This document shows positions 35,501-46,862 of a DNA stretch of 64,000 nucleotides, piece by piece. Position 1 is the stretch's first letter. The number at the start of each line of letters is the position of its first letter. Below the pieces are notes generated by a model, which was not told the origin of the DNA, searched no databases, and was given only the letters and a program-made list of their open reading frames with translations. Source of the stretch: Porites lobata (Eukaryota > Cnidaria > Anthozoa > Scleractinia > Poritidae); the NCBI GenBank assembly GCA_942486035.1, contig CALNXK010000103.1:415001-479000 (forward strand), written 5' to 3'. Made by a program: the position numbers and the translations under genes.

Positions 35501-36911
35501 GCTATAATCAAAACTGTTCTAAAGAAAATTTTTTGGATTACGCTCTGCTAGGAAAATTCTGATGACTCAAGCATATTTGAATGCAGCTTGGGTTGAATTG
35601 GCCGAATTACTGGAACTTACAGCGATATTAATGAAGAAAACGTCATGCAGACTTGTCTCACCGACAACATAACATCAGCTTCACCAGGCTCATTATAGTT
35701 CGACTAATGTCTGTTTGAAAAACTAGACAACTTTGCTGTATCCTTTTTCCTGGTGTGGTACGACTAAAAACAGAGTTAATTTTTTCCCTCAAAGTTTTGT
35801 AGAAAAAGTTGATAAAAATTAAAACAAGAATTGATAAAGGTCCGCATCATCGCACACATTCATAACAAACAACAAAATTACCGCAGCCCACACAGTTTGA
35901 TGTATTTACTGACTGTCAAGACCTCCTTCACTACTGAAAACTCATTAAAATCGTCAGTGAGTTAGTTTCAACAGGCTTATTACAGTTCGGTGTCAGCTTG
36001 AAACACTTCATTGTTTTTGCTTATAAACCCTGACTACAGCTTTTAAGAACAAAGTAAAACTCATCTCTTTTGTTTTTGTTTGAAACACGGATCGTGATAA
36101 TTACTGGAGAATTAGCAAATAAAATAGCCGCTTCGAAACACTTGCACTGAGATGGTCATGGCGTTCTCGTGCGATTTCCTTTTACCCCGAGTGCTAATTG
36201 TTGTAAACACGTAGATATCTTTTTCCAGCCATCTTAACCATACGCGTAGTCCGTACGTAGCGCAATACACTTGATTGCAATGAACATGTCTCAGAAAAAT
36301 GGTAAAGGGGAAATGAAAATAGAAATAGCCAAATAGGCGTTTTCAGGGCATAGAAGCGAAGACAGCACGTGTATGTTGAAAATAAATTCACCATAAAAGA
36401 TTATAGTGGTTTAATGGTAAGCCTTATTAATTTCGATTTGTTTTTTGCATTTTAAATTCATTTCTATTAACCTGATTTAACTATGACAACGCTATTGCAA
36501 TTAGGTGTATATACAGTATATCGCTTAATTTCTGGGAAGGAGTAATGGCTCAAGCTTATGGTAAACTTTTAAAAAATGTTGAGTTATCGGAATTTCCTTC
36601 AAATTATTGGGATGTCAAGTTACCAATGCGCGCGAACATAAGACCTAAAAAGTTAAAATCATCCGTGAGTTAAAGTTTCACCTGTGACATCAGCTGGCTC
36701 ATCACAGTTCGGTCAGTTAGATTGAAAAAGTACCAAGACAACTTTGCTCGACTTTTTTTGGCCCTGTGAGCTTTCTTTTACGTTTAGTTAAAAGTTTTTG
36801 CATGTTTATGACTGTATAAATTACTTCTGATCATTATTTATTAATACGTGAAAAATTAACGTGACTGTAGAGATGTAGAAATGATATCAGCTTTCACCCA
36901 AATTAAAATAG

Positions 36912-36959
36912 TATATATAAATAAAACTCTCACTTGCAGGTCATTGCCCCGGAGAGGAA
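36912..36959 (+). promoter_or_regulatory. TATA box and leader of GPCR 1
   Basis: TATATATAAATA at 36912-36923 lies about 40-50 bp before the ATG. The second receptor has ATATAAAA at 40341-40348 in the equivalent place. The short leader suggests that transcription starts very near the ATG, unless the TTGCAG at 36934-36939 is a splice acceptor. Confidence 0.4.
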
Positions 36960-37898
36960 ATGGCCCTGAAAAATTTTACCGAAGACGAAAACCATAAAAC
37001 TGTCGAAGAACTGTTCTGCTCGGCAGAATTAGTCAGAGGTGTGGATGACGAGCTTATCTTTGTTTCAGCTCTACATAGTTTTCTGTCCATTACTGCATTT
37101 CTGGGGAACACTCTGATCCTAGCGGCTCTGTTCAAGGAAACTTCACTTCATCCGCCGTCCAAACTTCTGTATCGTAACCTAGCGATAACTGATCTCTGTG
37201 TTGGTATCATTGCAGAGCCTTTCTATGTGACTTACTTAACGTCTGTTGTGAACGAAAGATGGGATATTTGCAGTTATGCATATTGGGCATTAACTTACTC
37301 AGGTTTAACTTTGTGTACAGTTTCTTTATTAACATTGACTGCAATAAGCGTGGACAGACTTCTCGCCTTGTTGCTGGGGCTCAGATACAGACAAGTTGCA
37401 ACTTATAGAAGAGCATGCATAACTGCGACTGGATTTTGGATTTTGTCCATTGTCGGTGCATCTACTCTCTTTTGGAATCGTCGCATGACTTCATGGTTTC
37501 AATACACAGTTACGGCTTTGGGTCTGGTCACCACAATCTTCGCTTGCGGAAAAATTTTCGTTACTCTGCGTCATAACCAAATTCCTGTTCAGAGCCATGC
37601 TGCTCAAGGACAACCGAGCCAACCAATTCCACTGAACATAGCTCGATACAGAAAGGCGGTGTACAGTGCACTGTGGGTGCAGGGAGCATTGGCTATTTGT
37701 TATCTTCCATATAATATAGCGGTCTTTTTGACACCTCAGAGAGGGATGCCTTTATCGATTTACCTTGCCAGGAGTTCCACAGCTGGCATGGTTTTCGTAA
37801 ACTCGTCATTAAACCCGTTGTTGTACTGTTGGAAGATCAGAGAAGTAAGGCAACCTGTAAGAGAAACATTGAGGCAACTCTTCTGTCGATCGAGTTAG
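36960..37898 (+). CDS. Class A (rhodopsin-like) GPCR, MECO-type features, tandem copy 1
   Basis: Intronless frame of 312 residues with seven hydrophobic segments (about 34-58, 70-92, 104-128, 153-172, 180-203, 233-256, 268-290). Class A hallmarks: GN at 49-50 in TM1, NLAITD with D78 in TM2, C104 at the top of TM3, DRLLA at 132 in place of DRY, CYLPY at 247 in TM6, NPLLY at 285 in TM7, and sequon N5FT. The second extracellular loop is very short and has no cysteine, and TM5 lacks its usual proline. Both traits are known from the melanocortin/EDG/cannabinoid/adenosine group, so a MECO-like cnidarian receptor is the best guess; ligand unknown. Its tandem partner is at 40383. Confidence 0.88.
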   Translation: MALKNFTEDENHKTVEELFCSAELVRGVDDELIFVSALHSFLSITAFLGNTLILAALFKETSLHPPSKLLYRNLAITDLCVGIIAEPFYVTYLTSVVNERWDICSYAYWALTYSGLTLCTVSLLTLTAISVDRLLALLLGLRYRQVATYRRACITATGFWILSIVGASTLFWNRRMTSWFQYTVTALGLVTTIFACGKIFVTLRHNQIPVQSHAAQGQPSQPIPLNIARYRKAVYSALWVQGALAICYLPYNIAVFLTPQRGMPLSIYLARSSTAGMVFVNSSLNPLLYCWKIREVRQPVRETLRQLFCRSS

Positions 37899-39350
37899 TT
37901 TTCTACGCTTTTCATCCGTGGTTGATTCGTGCTATATTTAAATCTTGGTTTCAAGGTGAAATTAACTGCATTAAACGCAGCTAACCTGTGAATATATTGT
38001 ATTCAGGGTAAGCCGCGCCGCTTCTTTTAATTGAAACGATAAGCTGTATGTTCAAAGGAAACCTATATTATTCCTGCTGGTTTAAAGATGTTATGGTTGT
38101 TATTTAGTGGCACGAGAAGGGTAAACGGCCTTTTGAATAAATAGATAGCAAAGAAACAAATAGGATGCCAGTCAATGTGCTTATGATTATACTAGCAACA
38201 GAACGACTTTGCTCGTCCATCACGCTTTTCTGTACATTTCTTTGCCATCGTTGCACGACTACGACGTGAAAGTGCCTTATTGATCACGTTTTTTGGAGGA
38301 CGTGAACAAGGGAAAGCGACTTCCTTTTTGTTTTCCTGAATTTTCGATACAGTGTATACTGGTACTGAGCTGCTATAAAATTTGAGACATCCGTCAAAAC
38401 TTCTGATCAGTAAAGTAAAAATAATTGACGCGCAAAAACCGCTTTTTTTCAAAATGTAATATGAGGCAATTCCTTTCTTTAAAAAAATGTTTAATTTGAG
38501 ATGAAGGATCACCCTGTTTAATAACTAATTTCCTGAGCATTAATTACACAGTCACTAACATTTGCATTTTTCCTAACAAAACTGAGGGTATTTGAAAACG
38601 CTAGCAAGCATTAGAAGGTCTTTGTTTACAGTGGATCATTTTTTGGATCTATACGATCCTCTTCTATAGCCTCATGTCGTCGTCCCAAAATCTGAACACC
38701 TGTAAAGGCTATAGCCCCGCCGGTACCCTCTGTAAGAGATAGGCAGGTGGGCAGTAATAGTTTGTTCTTTTAAGAGTGAACAAAAGCCCACGTTCAATAT
38801 TTTAAAATTCTAATATGACTCTGAGACTCCGAGGCTTAAGGGTCAAAACTGCAGGGTTTTTTTTTACCACTCCATTGTCCCGCAATTCCCAGGAGAGATT
38901 TGAACACAAAGAACACCAAACCAAATATAGAAAAATGACCAGAAAGCCTCGAAGTCATGTTAGATTTTTAATATATCGCACGTGGGCTATTGTACTGTAC
39001 GTCGATCATCTAACTGCACCTCTCCTCTTAATAGTTTTCTGTCTCGTTGCAGGTTCATAAGACAGTTTATGCCCGCTTGTTTTTGTTAAAAGGGGTGGTT
39101 ATAAATAGTTATGAAACAAGAAGGATTAAGAACTTTTAATTAAAAAACAGCGTGCGTTTACCTAGTTAGCTCTCTGACGAGATAATCGGCAACCAATTGG
39201 TGAAAATGGAATATTACATACCTATTTTCTCCAAAGACCCCTCAGGTCTGAACAGGATTAAAATACCAGGTGTTAATATCGGCGGGAATTAACATATCCG
39301 TAATATATAAGAAACGAGTGTTATTCATGTTACATGTTATGATATAATAA
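37899..39350. other. Spacer between the GPCR copies
   Basis: The first ~150 bp is the receptor's 3' flank, shared with 41316-41420 (TTGGTTTCAAGGT). After that I see only short frames without domains, none supported. Confidence 0.4.
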
Positions 39351-39359
39351 CAGACACCA

Positions 39360-40382
39360 AACTTGCCGCAGCCGACACAGTTTGACGCGTTTGCCGACTA
39401 TTAGACTTCCTTTACTACTGAAAACCCATTACAATCGTGGGTGATCGCCTTTTTTTCACGAGGCTCCCTATGATAAAAGTAAAGTTAGCGTCAGCTTGAA
39501 AAACTTCTCAACTTTTGCTAAACCTCTCTTCTCCTTGTGATAACCTCAAAGAACAAAATGAAACTCAGCTCTTTTGTTTTCGTTAGAAACAGGATCGCGA
39601 TGCTTTACAGATTGAAGAATTAGCTAATAAAATTCCAGCGTCAATATCTAGCCTTGGCTAATTACATTTAACTTTAAAGATGAAGGAATGTTATTCCTCT
39701 TCATTCACATCCTGCATTTTATATAAGAGTGATATATAAATGAAGGGTTTGCTTCCCCTAAGATGGTCATGATGTTTTCGTACGTTTTCCCTTTCATCAT
39801 AACGGACCCAAAATTAAAAGTTATCCTAATTGAGTCTTAATTGTTGTAAACATGTGGACATCTCTTTCCAGCCATTTTAACATGCGTGATCAGTACATAG
39901 AGCAAATACACCTAATTACAATAACGTTGTCTTAGAAAAATTTAATTGGGAAGGAGTGGTGGCTAAAGCTTACATTAAACCTTAAAAAACCTTGAGTTAT
40001 TGGAATTTCCTTGAAATTACTGCGATATATATGTCACGTTGCCATGCAATGCGCCGCCAACAAAAAAGTTATTTAAATCAACCGCGAGTTTAGGTTTCAC
40101 CTGTGACATAACACCTGGCTCATCATAGTTCGATCAGTTAGATTGAAAAGTACCGAGCAACTTTGCTCAACCCTTTTTTGTATGTTAATGCTTTTTGCAA
40201 ATTGTTTCTGACCAATAATTGTGAAACTGAAGCGACAAAATGAAAAAGGGAATAACAATGCCGATCTTGTCCGTTTAGTCAAATAGTTGGCGTGAATTGA
40301 AAGATAACTCTGCTTTCAACCAAATTACGATTCAGAATTCATATAAAACACTCAAATGTAGTTCACTGCGTCTCAGAGGAGT
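39360..40382 (+). repeat. Duplicated upstream region of GPCR 2
   Basis: It is colinear with 35870-36959 upstream of GPCR 1: CCGCAGCC..ACACAGTTTGA, CTACTGAAAAC, TTGTAAACA, GAGTTATnGGAATTTCCTT and ATCATAGTTCG/ATCACAGTTCG. The receptor was thus copied with about 1 kb of upstream DNA, so both genes may keep similar expression (inference). Confidence 0.6.
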
Positions 40383-41315
40383 ATGACAAATTTCACCGAA
40401 GATGAAAATCAGAAAAAAGTCGTTGAACTGTACTGCTCGGCTGAACTATTCAGAGGTTTAGATGGCGAACTTATCTTCCTTTCAGCTCTAAACGTTTTCC
40501 TGTCCATTGCAGCATTTCTGGGGAACACTCTGATCCTAGTTGCTCTGCACAAGGAAACTTCGCTTCATCCGCCGTCCAAACTCATGTATCGTAACCTGGC
40601 CATAACTGATCTTTGTGTTGGTATAATTACAGAGCCTTTGTTTGTGACTTACTTAACTTCTGTTGTGAACCGAAGATGGGATATTTGCCACTACACGAGT
40701 CTGGTACTATTTTTCTCAGGTACTACTTTGTCTTATGTGTCTTTATTGACACTGACCGCTATAAGCGTGGACAGACTTCTCGCCTTGTTGCTCGGGCACA
40801 GATACAGACAAGTTGTAACTTTGAAACGAACACAGATAGCTGTAACTGGTTTTTGGATTTTGTCCATTGTAGGAGCATCTACAACCCTTTGGAATACTCT
40901 TATAACATTATGGTTTCAACCCATCTTTGTAGCTCTGTGTCTAGTCACCACAATCTTCGCTTACACAAAAATTTTTCTCTCTCTGCGCCAAAATCAAATT
41001 CGTGTTCAGAACCATGTTGCTCAACGACAACCGAGCCAACCAATTCCATTGAACATAGCTCGATACAGAAAGGCAGTGTACAGTGCACTGTGGGTGCAGG
41101 GAACATTGGGTATTTGTTATATTCCATATAATATAGCGGTCTTTTTGACACCTCGGAGAGGGATGCCTTTATCGATTTACCTTGCCAGGAATTTCACAGT
41201 TAGCATGGTTCTCTTAAACTCGTCATTAAACCCGTTGCTGTACTGTTGGAAGATCAGAGAAGTAAGGCAAGCTGTAAAAGAAACATTAAGACAACTCTTC
41301 TGTAGATCGAGTTAG
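40383..41315 (+). CDS. Class A GPCR, tandem copy 2
   Basis: Intronless frame of 310 residues, close to its neighbour over the whole length. It begins MTNFTEDENQKK, with a sequon at N3 (NFT). It keeps GN (47-48), NLAITD, DRLLALLLG, CYIPY in TM6 and NSSLNPLLYCWK in TM7, and ends FCRSS. The second extracellular loop is again short and lacks cysteine. Differences cluster in TM3-TM5 and the loops (for example HYTSLVLFFSGTTLSY against SYAYWALTYSGLTLCT), the region that usually shapes ligand binding, while TM6-TM7 is nearly unchanged. A change of ligand preference after duplication is possible but not shown. Confidence 0.88.
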   Translation: MTNFTEDENQKKVVELYCSAELFRGLDGELIFLSALNVFLSIAAFLGNTLILVALHKETSLHPPSKLMYRNLAITDLCVGIITEPLFVTYLTSVVNRRWDICHYTSLVLFFSGTTLSYVSLLTLTAISVDRLLALLLGHRYRQVVTLKRTQIAVTGFWILSIVGASTTLWNTLITLWFQPIFVALCLVTTIFAYTKIFLSLRQNQIRVQNHVAQRQPSQPIPLNIARYRKAVYSALWVQGTLGICYIPYNIAVFLTPRRGMPLSIYLARNFTVSMVLLNSSLNPLLYCWKIREVRQAVKETLRQLFCRSS

Positions 41316-41431
41316 TTTTGTTACGGTTTCCATCCGTTGATTCGTGCTCTATTTAAAACTTGGTTTCAAGGTAAAATTATCTGAATTTAACGCAGTTAAC
41401 GTTATCACTGTAAATGTACTTTATTGTATTG

Positions 41432-41516
41432 TATTGTTGCTGTACAGTTGGAAGATCAGAGAAATAAGACAAGCTGTAAAAGAAACATTAAGGCAACTCT
41501 CCTGTGATCGAGTTAG
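41432..41516 (+). pseudogene. GPCR 3'-end remnant B
   Basis: TTGTTGCTGTACAGTTGGAA...CTGTGATCGAGTTAG repeats the last ~28 codons (LLYxWKIREIRQAVKETLRQL), with a one-base loss near the end that shifts the frame. It lies about 120 bp after the stop of GPCR 2, beyond that gene's own 3' flank. This is what unequal crossing-over between tandem copies leaves. Confidence 0.7.
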
Positions 41517-43130
41517 TTTTCTGGGCTTCTAATTCCAGCTCTCTCTTGCCAGCTCTTAATTCTACTTGAATCCTCGTTGATATTAAGCGATTTTCAACTG
41601 CAAGTATATTATACTAAGCATATTTTATGAAGGCATGTCACCTGTTCTTTAGGGGCAAGTATATTAATCTTGGACTAAAAATGCAAAGGTGTTATCTTTA
41701 TTGTTTAGTGACATGAAGTGTAAACAACAAGCAAGAGCTTGTTCATTTACGAATAAAGAGCTAATAAAGAAATAGTGTTCGAGGGCTCCTTTCCTTTGTC
41801 TCTTCTTGTTCATTGTTTCCAATAATGAGTTAATTTCATCACTACTAAATTTCTATCTGTTCTTTCTTGGTGTAAACTTAAAATAAGTAACATTAGGATG
41901 CAAATGAAAGATGCTGAAAGCGCACATATTAACATAATTAAATTGCCGGACTGATACTGATAAAAGCATCTGTTTAATGCCCTCCCTAGAGCCCCGCAAG
42001 GTTATGCGATTGCCTAGTCTCCAGGTTCATTAATCCGCGGGGCCTACGTCACCGAAATGCATTGACCGCAGGAGTCCATCAAATGATTTGATGGGCTCCT
42101 GATTGACCGAGAACGCTTAGGAAGACGCCGGACATGGCAACCTCGTCTCCAGGGCGCTTTTCTCTGGCTTTGGAGGTGGGGCAAGATAGTTGTACCTTAG
42201 TAAACTACTGTGGGTATTGACTATACATTAACATTTTACATTTTGTCCAAACACGGTCACAAAAGAAAAACTGTAGCATGTGTCAGAGGGCATTCGTTTT
42301 TGTTTACGAAAAATGTTTCCTTTTGGCGTGAAAGCAAATCCACACGACCACATTTAAATGTTTTGCAAGAAAGTGCCACCATCCTACTATGTAATATACC
42401 CGAAAAACCTAGCTTTACTATGATAGGGGTACAAGAACTTTATCGGTAAGTACTAACTGTTAAATAATGCATAGCCACTTGGACAAACGGCCGCGAAGTA
42501 AAGCCGGATCTTGGTGTAGATCAGGATCAGTAATGAGAATAAAACGTAAAATCAAATGCCAGCTGGCAGGCAAAAGATAGGGTAATTTAATTGCCCGATA
42601 TTTTGGTTAGACAACACTATCCTTCGTCTGGGGCTGCAAAAAGCAATAATAAATTTTTATAAATAAGGGGTTGAAAAAAACAACAACAACAACAACGAAC
42701 AGTCGATATTTCTCTTCCTCTATGAGTTGTTGGAAGAAAAGAAAAGGAAATCAAAAGTACGAATAACAAGCAGTCAGGTGAGGGCCGCTTTGTTAAAAGA
42801 AGACAAATTGAGGTGATAATCAAAATTAGTAGAAAAATATTGTTACGATAGTGAATATCTTTATTTTATACCCAAGCAGTTATTGACACTTATGGGGGTT
42901 TCGTTCACTTTAACGAAACGTGTCCTAATGGGTATTGCTATTTTGCTTTAGTAACGGATGAGCTGTTGGTAGGAAATGTAGGGAAAAGAAAATTAAAAAT
43001 ACGAATAACAAGAATCTACATGTGTCGTGAATTTTTATATACTGGGCTATAAAACATATATTAACATAAGAAGTAGTCAGGTGTTTAAAATGATCACGGA
43101 CGCTCGTTTAAAAGAGACATGAGCTACTGT
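41517..43130 (+). repeat. Duplicated GPCR 3' flank, copy B
   Basis: Partner of 33670-35500. It has an extra hairpin at about 42073-42105 (AGGAGTCCATCAAATGATTT and complement). No coding support. Confidence 0.6.
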
Positions 43131-43376
43131 ATAATCAAAACTATCCTAAAGAAAATTGTTCTTAGTTGCAAGTTAGAGTGGATATCTTTATTTTATACCT
43201 AATTATTATTGATAGTTATGGAGCTCATTCAATCGAAACCTATCTCAACCGACCCGAAAATTATAAACAAACCAGTTTTACGTGTTTGGAAAGGAAACTC
43301 TATGCAAACGTCTGTCACAGCTGGCCGCGATAGTATGAAGCAGTTTTCATATCAAAAATACTATTCACTGTGCAGA

Positions 43377-43800
43377 TTCAATTATGTCTGCTTGTCATTC
43401 AATTATGTCCGTTTGTAATTCAATTATGTCTTCTGGTCATTCAATTACTATATCTCATCAAGATTCAATTATGTCTTCTTGTCATTCAATTACTATATCT
43501 CATCAAGATTCAATTATGTCTTCTTGTCATTCAATTACTATATCTCATCAAGATTCAATTATGTCTTCTTGTCATTCAATTACTATATCTCATCAAGATT
43601 CAACTATGTCTTCTTGTCATTCAATTACTATATCTCATCAAGATTCAATTATGTCTTCTTGTCATTCAATAACTATATCTCATCAAGATTCAATTATGTC
43701 TTCTTGTCATTCAATTACTATATCTCATCAAGATTCAATTATGTCTTCTTGTCATTCAATTATGTCCGGTTCTCATTCAATCAGTATGATCAATTATGTC
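43377..43800 (+). repeat. 45-bp minisatellite, open in all three plus frames
   Basis: Seven tandem 45-bp units start at 43426, 43471, 43516, 43561, 43606, 43651 and 43696, with partial or older units on both sides. The older unit looks like 21 bp (TTCAATTATGTCTGCTTGTCA), seen at 43377, 43398 and 43419. As 45 is a multiple of three and the unit has no stop in any plus frame, long frames of about 100-187 codons arise (for example MSSCHSITISHQDSI repeats). I judge this a non-coding satellite, as no start context, intron or flanking coding signal exists. Confidence 0.85.
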
Positions 43801-44890
43801 TTCTTGTCATTCGATTTTGACTGCTTGTTATTTAATTATGTCTTTTTGTCGAGGGTCGAGGGTCGAGGAACAGAGCACGTTACAGTGAATAGTATTTTTG
43901 ATATGAAAACTCCTTCATATTCTAAGCCTTCAACCTTTTTTTATTGACAGGCTGACTTCCGAGTGCTCACCGAGATATGATAATTAGTATGAGAGCATTC
44001 GGAAGTCAGCCAAGCGTGCTCATTGCACGCGTGCTGAACAAGAATGCTGTATAATGACAGACTAGAACCAATAGACAACTCCCAAAGCACAAACTCAGCC
44101 AAAACGCTAAAAAGTCTTCAATGTTTACTCAAGTTTGGGCTTATAGAAGATAATGTCACAGTTTTTTCAATGACCTTGAAATTCAGAATCCGGGTAGTTA
44201 GTTAATCAATTGTGACCCTGAAAAAATTTGAAGGAAAAAAGACTACGAATTTTTAAGAAAATGCTTTTTTCGTGAGAAGAACTCTTAAACGCTGACAAAC
44301 GTCAACAAATAGCTAAAACTATAATTTCTATATGTTTGCTTTGCTCAAAATCGCGCACATTTACAAGGCCCTAAAGCTTTTTGCTGACTTGCAAGAACCC
44401 ATCTGTTATAATGATCCCCAAAATAAAGGGATAAGTCACATAGTTTATTAGGTATAATCGTGTAAAGTTTGCTTATCATTTTCGCATAAATTATGACCTA
44501 AATTTGGAAACCGCTGAATTTCTCGAGTTGGTTCTTTGCGATTTTGGTGAAACTCTGTCCAGCGCAAGGCACTACATAATGCGCACAGCAGATTTTCGAC
44601 TCAGACCTCAAAGGGGCGTGGCATTATAACCACGTGACATTTACTCCGATCGCCAAAAATTTTATGTTATATTGTAGATTGATCTATATGTTGTCCCCTC
44701 TATGTGTTAGACTTACGATAAAAGTAAAGTTGGGGATACCAGAGAGCTTCAAAGTAGGATGGTACCCCCCCCCCCCAAAAAAAAAATTGGTCGAGTCACC
44801 TTAAGAAAAGTCAAGCGATTCTGAAATCTTCTGAAACGCTTCATAGATCTCAAGTTTAGCGTTTGGTTTACACTGGGCTCAGAATAGCCT

Positions 44891-44968
44891 GAATTTCATC
44901 CGATTACTTCGAGTCGTTATTCAGTAACTGAGGGAGTAATAACGACTCGAAGTAATCGGATGAAATTC
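44891..44968. repeat. Perfect 31-bp inverted repeat with 16-base spacer
   Basis: GAATTTCATCCGATTACTTC... at 44891-44921 and its exact complement at 44938-44968 flank CAGTAACTGAGGGAGT. A perfect long hairpin is unusual among the worn MITEs here, suggesting a recent origin. It lies at the left edge of the copy 3 upstream region. Confidence 0.85.
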
Positions 44969-45084
44969 GGACAGGGCTCAGAAAGCGAAACCATGTTTTG
45001 GGACACTTACAACTATTTTCAGGTCGATTGCCGGTCAAGGTTGCAAAACACTAAATGACCGGCAGTCCTTTATTCTCAGTAAAT

Positions 45085-45362
45085 TTCACAACTCGAAAAA
45101 ATCCAACTAAACTGAGAAAACTATCATATTATGTTGAGATCATGAACCAGCCGTTTATGGGATTTCTATATCATGTTTTGGTTGGGCGCGAGTCTTTTGA
45201 TGTTCGAGACTATTTTCATGATCTTTTCGTTGGTAGGAAATTCTACTGATTTTTCCCTCTTGATGCACCATTTTGTGTTTAATTTCCCACAAAACCGGCT
45301 GGTTTGATCAGGATCTCGACAAATGATAGTTTGGTTTAGCTGGATTTTTTCGATTTGTGACC
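45085..45362. mobile_element. Inverted-repeat element upstream of copy 3
   Basis: TTTCACAACTCGAAAAAATC near 45087 and GATTTTTTCGATTTGTGA near 45343 are inverted complements. The arms continue through CTATCAT..GTTGAGATC and its complement for about 65 bp. Copy 2 has only the left arm followed directly by common sequence, so the element is partly deleted there. Confidence 0.55.
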
Positions 45363-45877
45363 CACGAGTTATGCCCAACGAATGACCCACGGTCCATTGG
45401 TATGCTCGTCGCATCGAACTGGAAAGCAATCAAAATAGTTGACGTTAGAGTTCCCACATCATCAGCCTTAATTTTTCTATAGCTGTTCCATGCATTCCCC
45501 ACGAAAACACGAAAAAATCAGTTTAATTACAATAATCTGTGGCATGACTTACTCTAATCATTTGTGCAAATCTCACCGCTGTCATATTGACCTGCATTTT
45601 ATTCACTTGTCTTTCTACTCTTCGTTCTCCTTCCGTCCTGAGAAAAAATAATATAATCTTTCTCCATTGCATCAGAAACACTCAAACAAGATCGAAGCCG
45701 ACGATAGCAATTGCGCAGGAACCTATTGTATCGTGATTGGTTGTTTTTCTTTATTTCCGGGTTAGTTTCTTTCCGTTTAAATTCCAGGAAAAAAAGAAAA
45801 CATTCAAATTAGACACAGAATTATAATGCCCTACTGATCGCGACTCGTTCGGACACCAAAAGCAGTAAAGCAAATCA

Positions 45878-46795
45878 ATGAAGAAGAACCACCGCTTAGC
45901 AGCTGCAGTGATCTGTACAGTTGTTCTCTCGCTTTTGAGGACATTTTTCACTTTCACTTTCTTCGTTACTAGCGTCATTTGCATTATCAGTGCAGGAAGC
46001 CGTATCGAAAGATGCGAAGGCTGGCTGGGACTTTCGCAGAGATCTATTGACAGCCTTAATACTACAAGCACCTTCGTGGAGACCACTGTTTCTTGCTTTC
46101 TGATCTTCCTCATCTATAGATGGAAAAATTTCAACTTCAAAAACTTTCTTAGGGCCCTTGTACAACAGGCTCATTTTTGGATGTGGACGGCTTTGTGGGG
46201 TGCGCGTATCATACAAACGTTCTTATAGATATTATTCCGGGTATTAACGAAAACTATCCTATTCTTGTTGTGCTTGGCGTGTCGTTGCTCTTAGAGTTCG
46301 CGTCGACTACAATGTTAGCTTGTGCTCTTAGCTTCGTGCAACTTTCTACCGTGAGGAATTGATTTACTGAACATTTTCCACGTAGAGGAAGAGATGAAAA
46401 GCTGATGATCTTGTATCGAATAACTTTATTGTCTTACGGTTCGCGAATGCTTGCATTATTTTTGTACAATTCATTCTTGGTCGCAAGAGCGATAACTCGT
46501 CAAAGCGAGTTCGGTGAATTAGACAGCGTTTTGCTAGCTTTGGATGTTGGCTACAGAGGAAGTTTGGCCATATTTTTCTTTCGCAAATTCTTCGAGTTTG
46601 AAAATACACCAGAGGTCTTCGTCGAAACAACGAATTCGAACAACGAATGTCAGTCGAAAGCTGAGGGGCAGGAGATTGAAACTTGTGGTGAAACATTCGA
46701 AAATCAAGGGGCGATTTGGATGTGAAAAGAGAAGAAAAAGTAATCATGGTTTCCAGCGGAAAATCTCCGAAACGGAATGCAGCACGCACATTTGA
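45878..46795 (+). pseudogene. Multi-pass membrane protein family, copy 3 (broken)
   Basis: Aligned with copy 4, this copy begins MKKNHRLAAAVIC and carries three lesions. One A is missing in CATA(A)CAAACG near 46213, shifting the frame. A TGG became TGA at 46360-46362, after LSTVRN. A short length change near 46715 leads to TGA at 46723-46725. The remaining sequence is otherwise very close to copy 4, and the 3' flank is nearly identical to that of copy 4, so the damage is recent. A functional product is unlikely; a shortened protein of about 116 residues could still be read. Confidence 0.85.
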
Positions 46796-46862
46796 CATAA
46801 CTGATGAACAAAATGGGTCAAACTCAGCGAAGCATGATTTATAAAGTTTAATCCAGACACTG

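Noticed and set aside
36934..36939. TTGCAG as a splice acceptor before GPCR 1
   Set aside because: The paralog lacks it at the same place and both have TATA-like boxes just upstream; an unspliced leader is simpler, though not proven.
43384..43947. A 187-codon repetitive open frame as a gene
   Set aside because: All three plus frames are open because the 45-bp unit lacks stops in each; there is no sign of selection on one frame.
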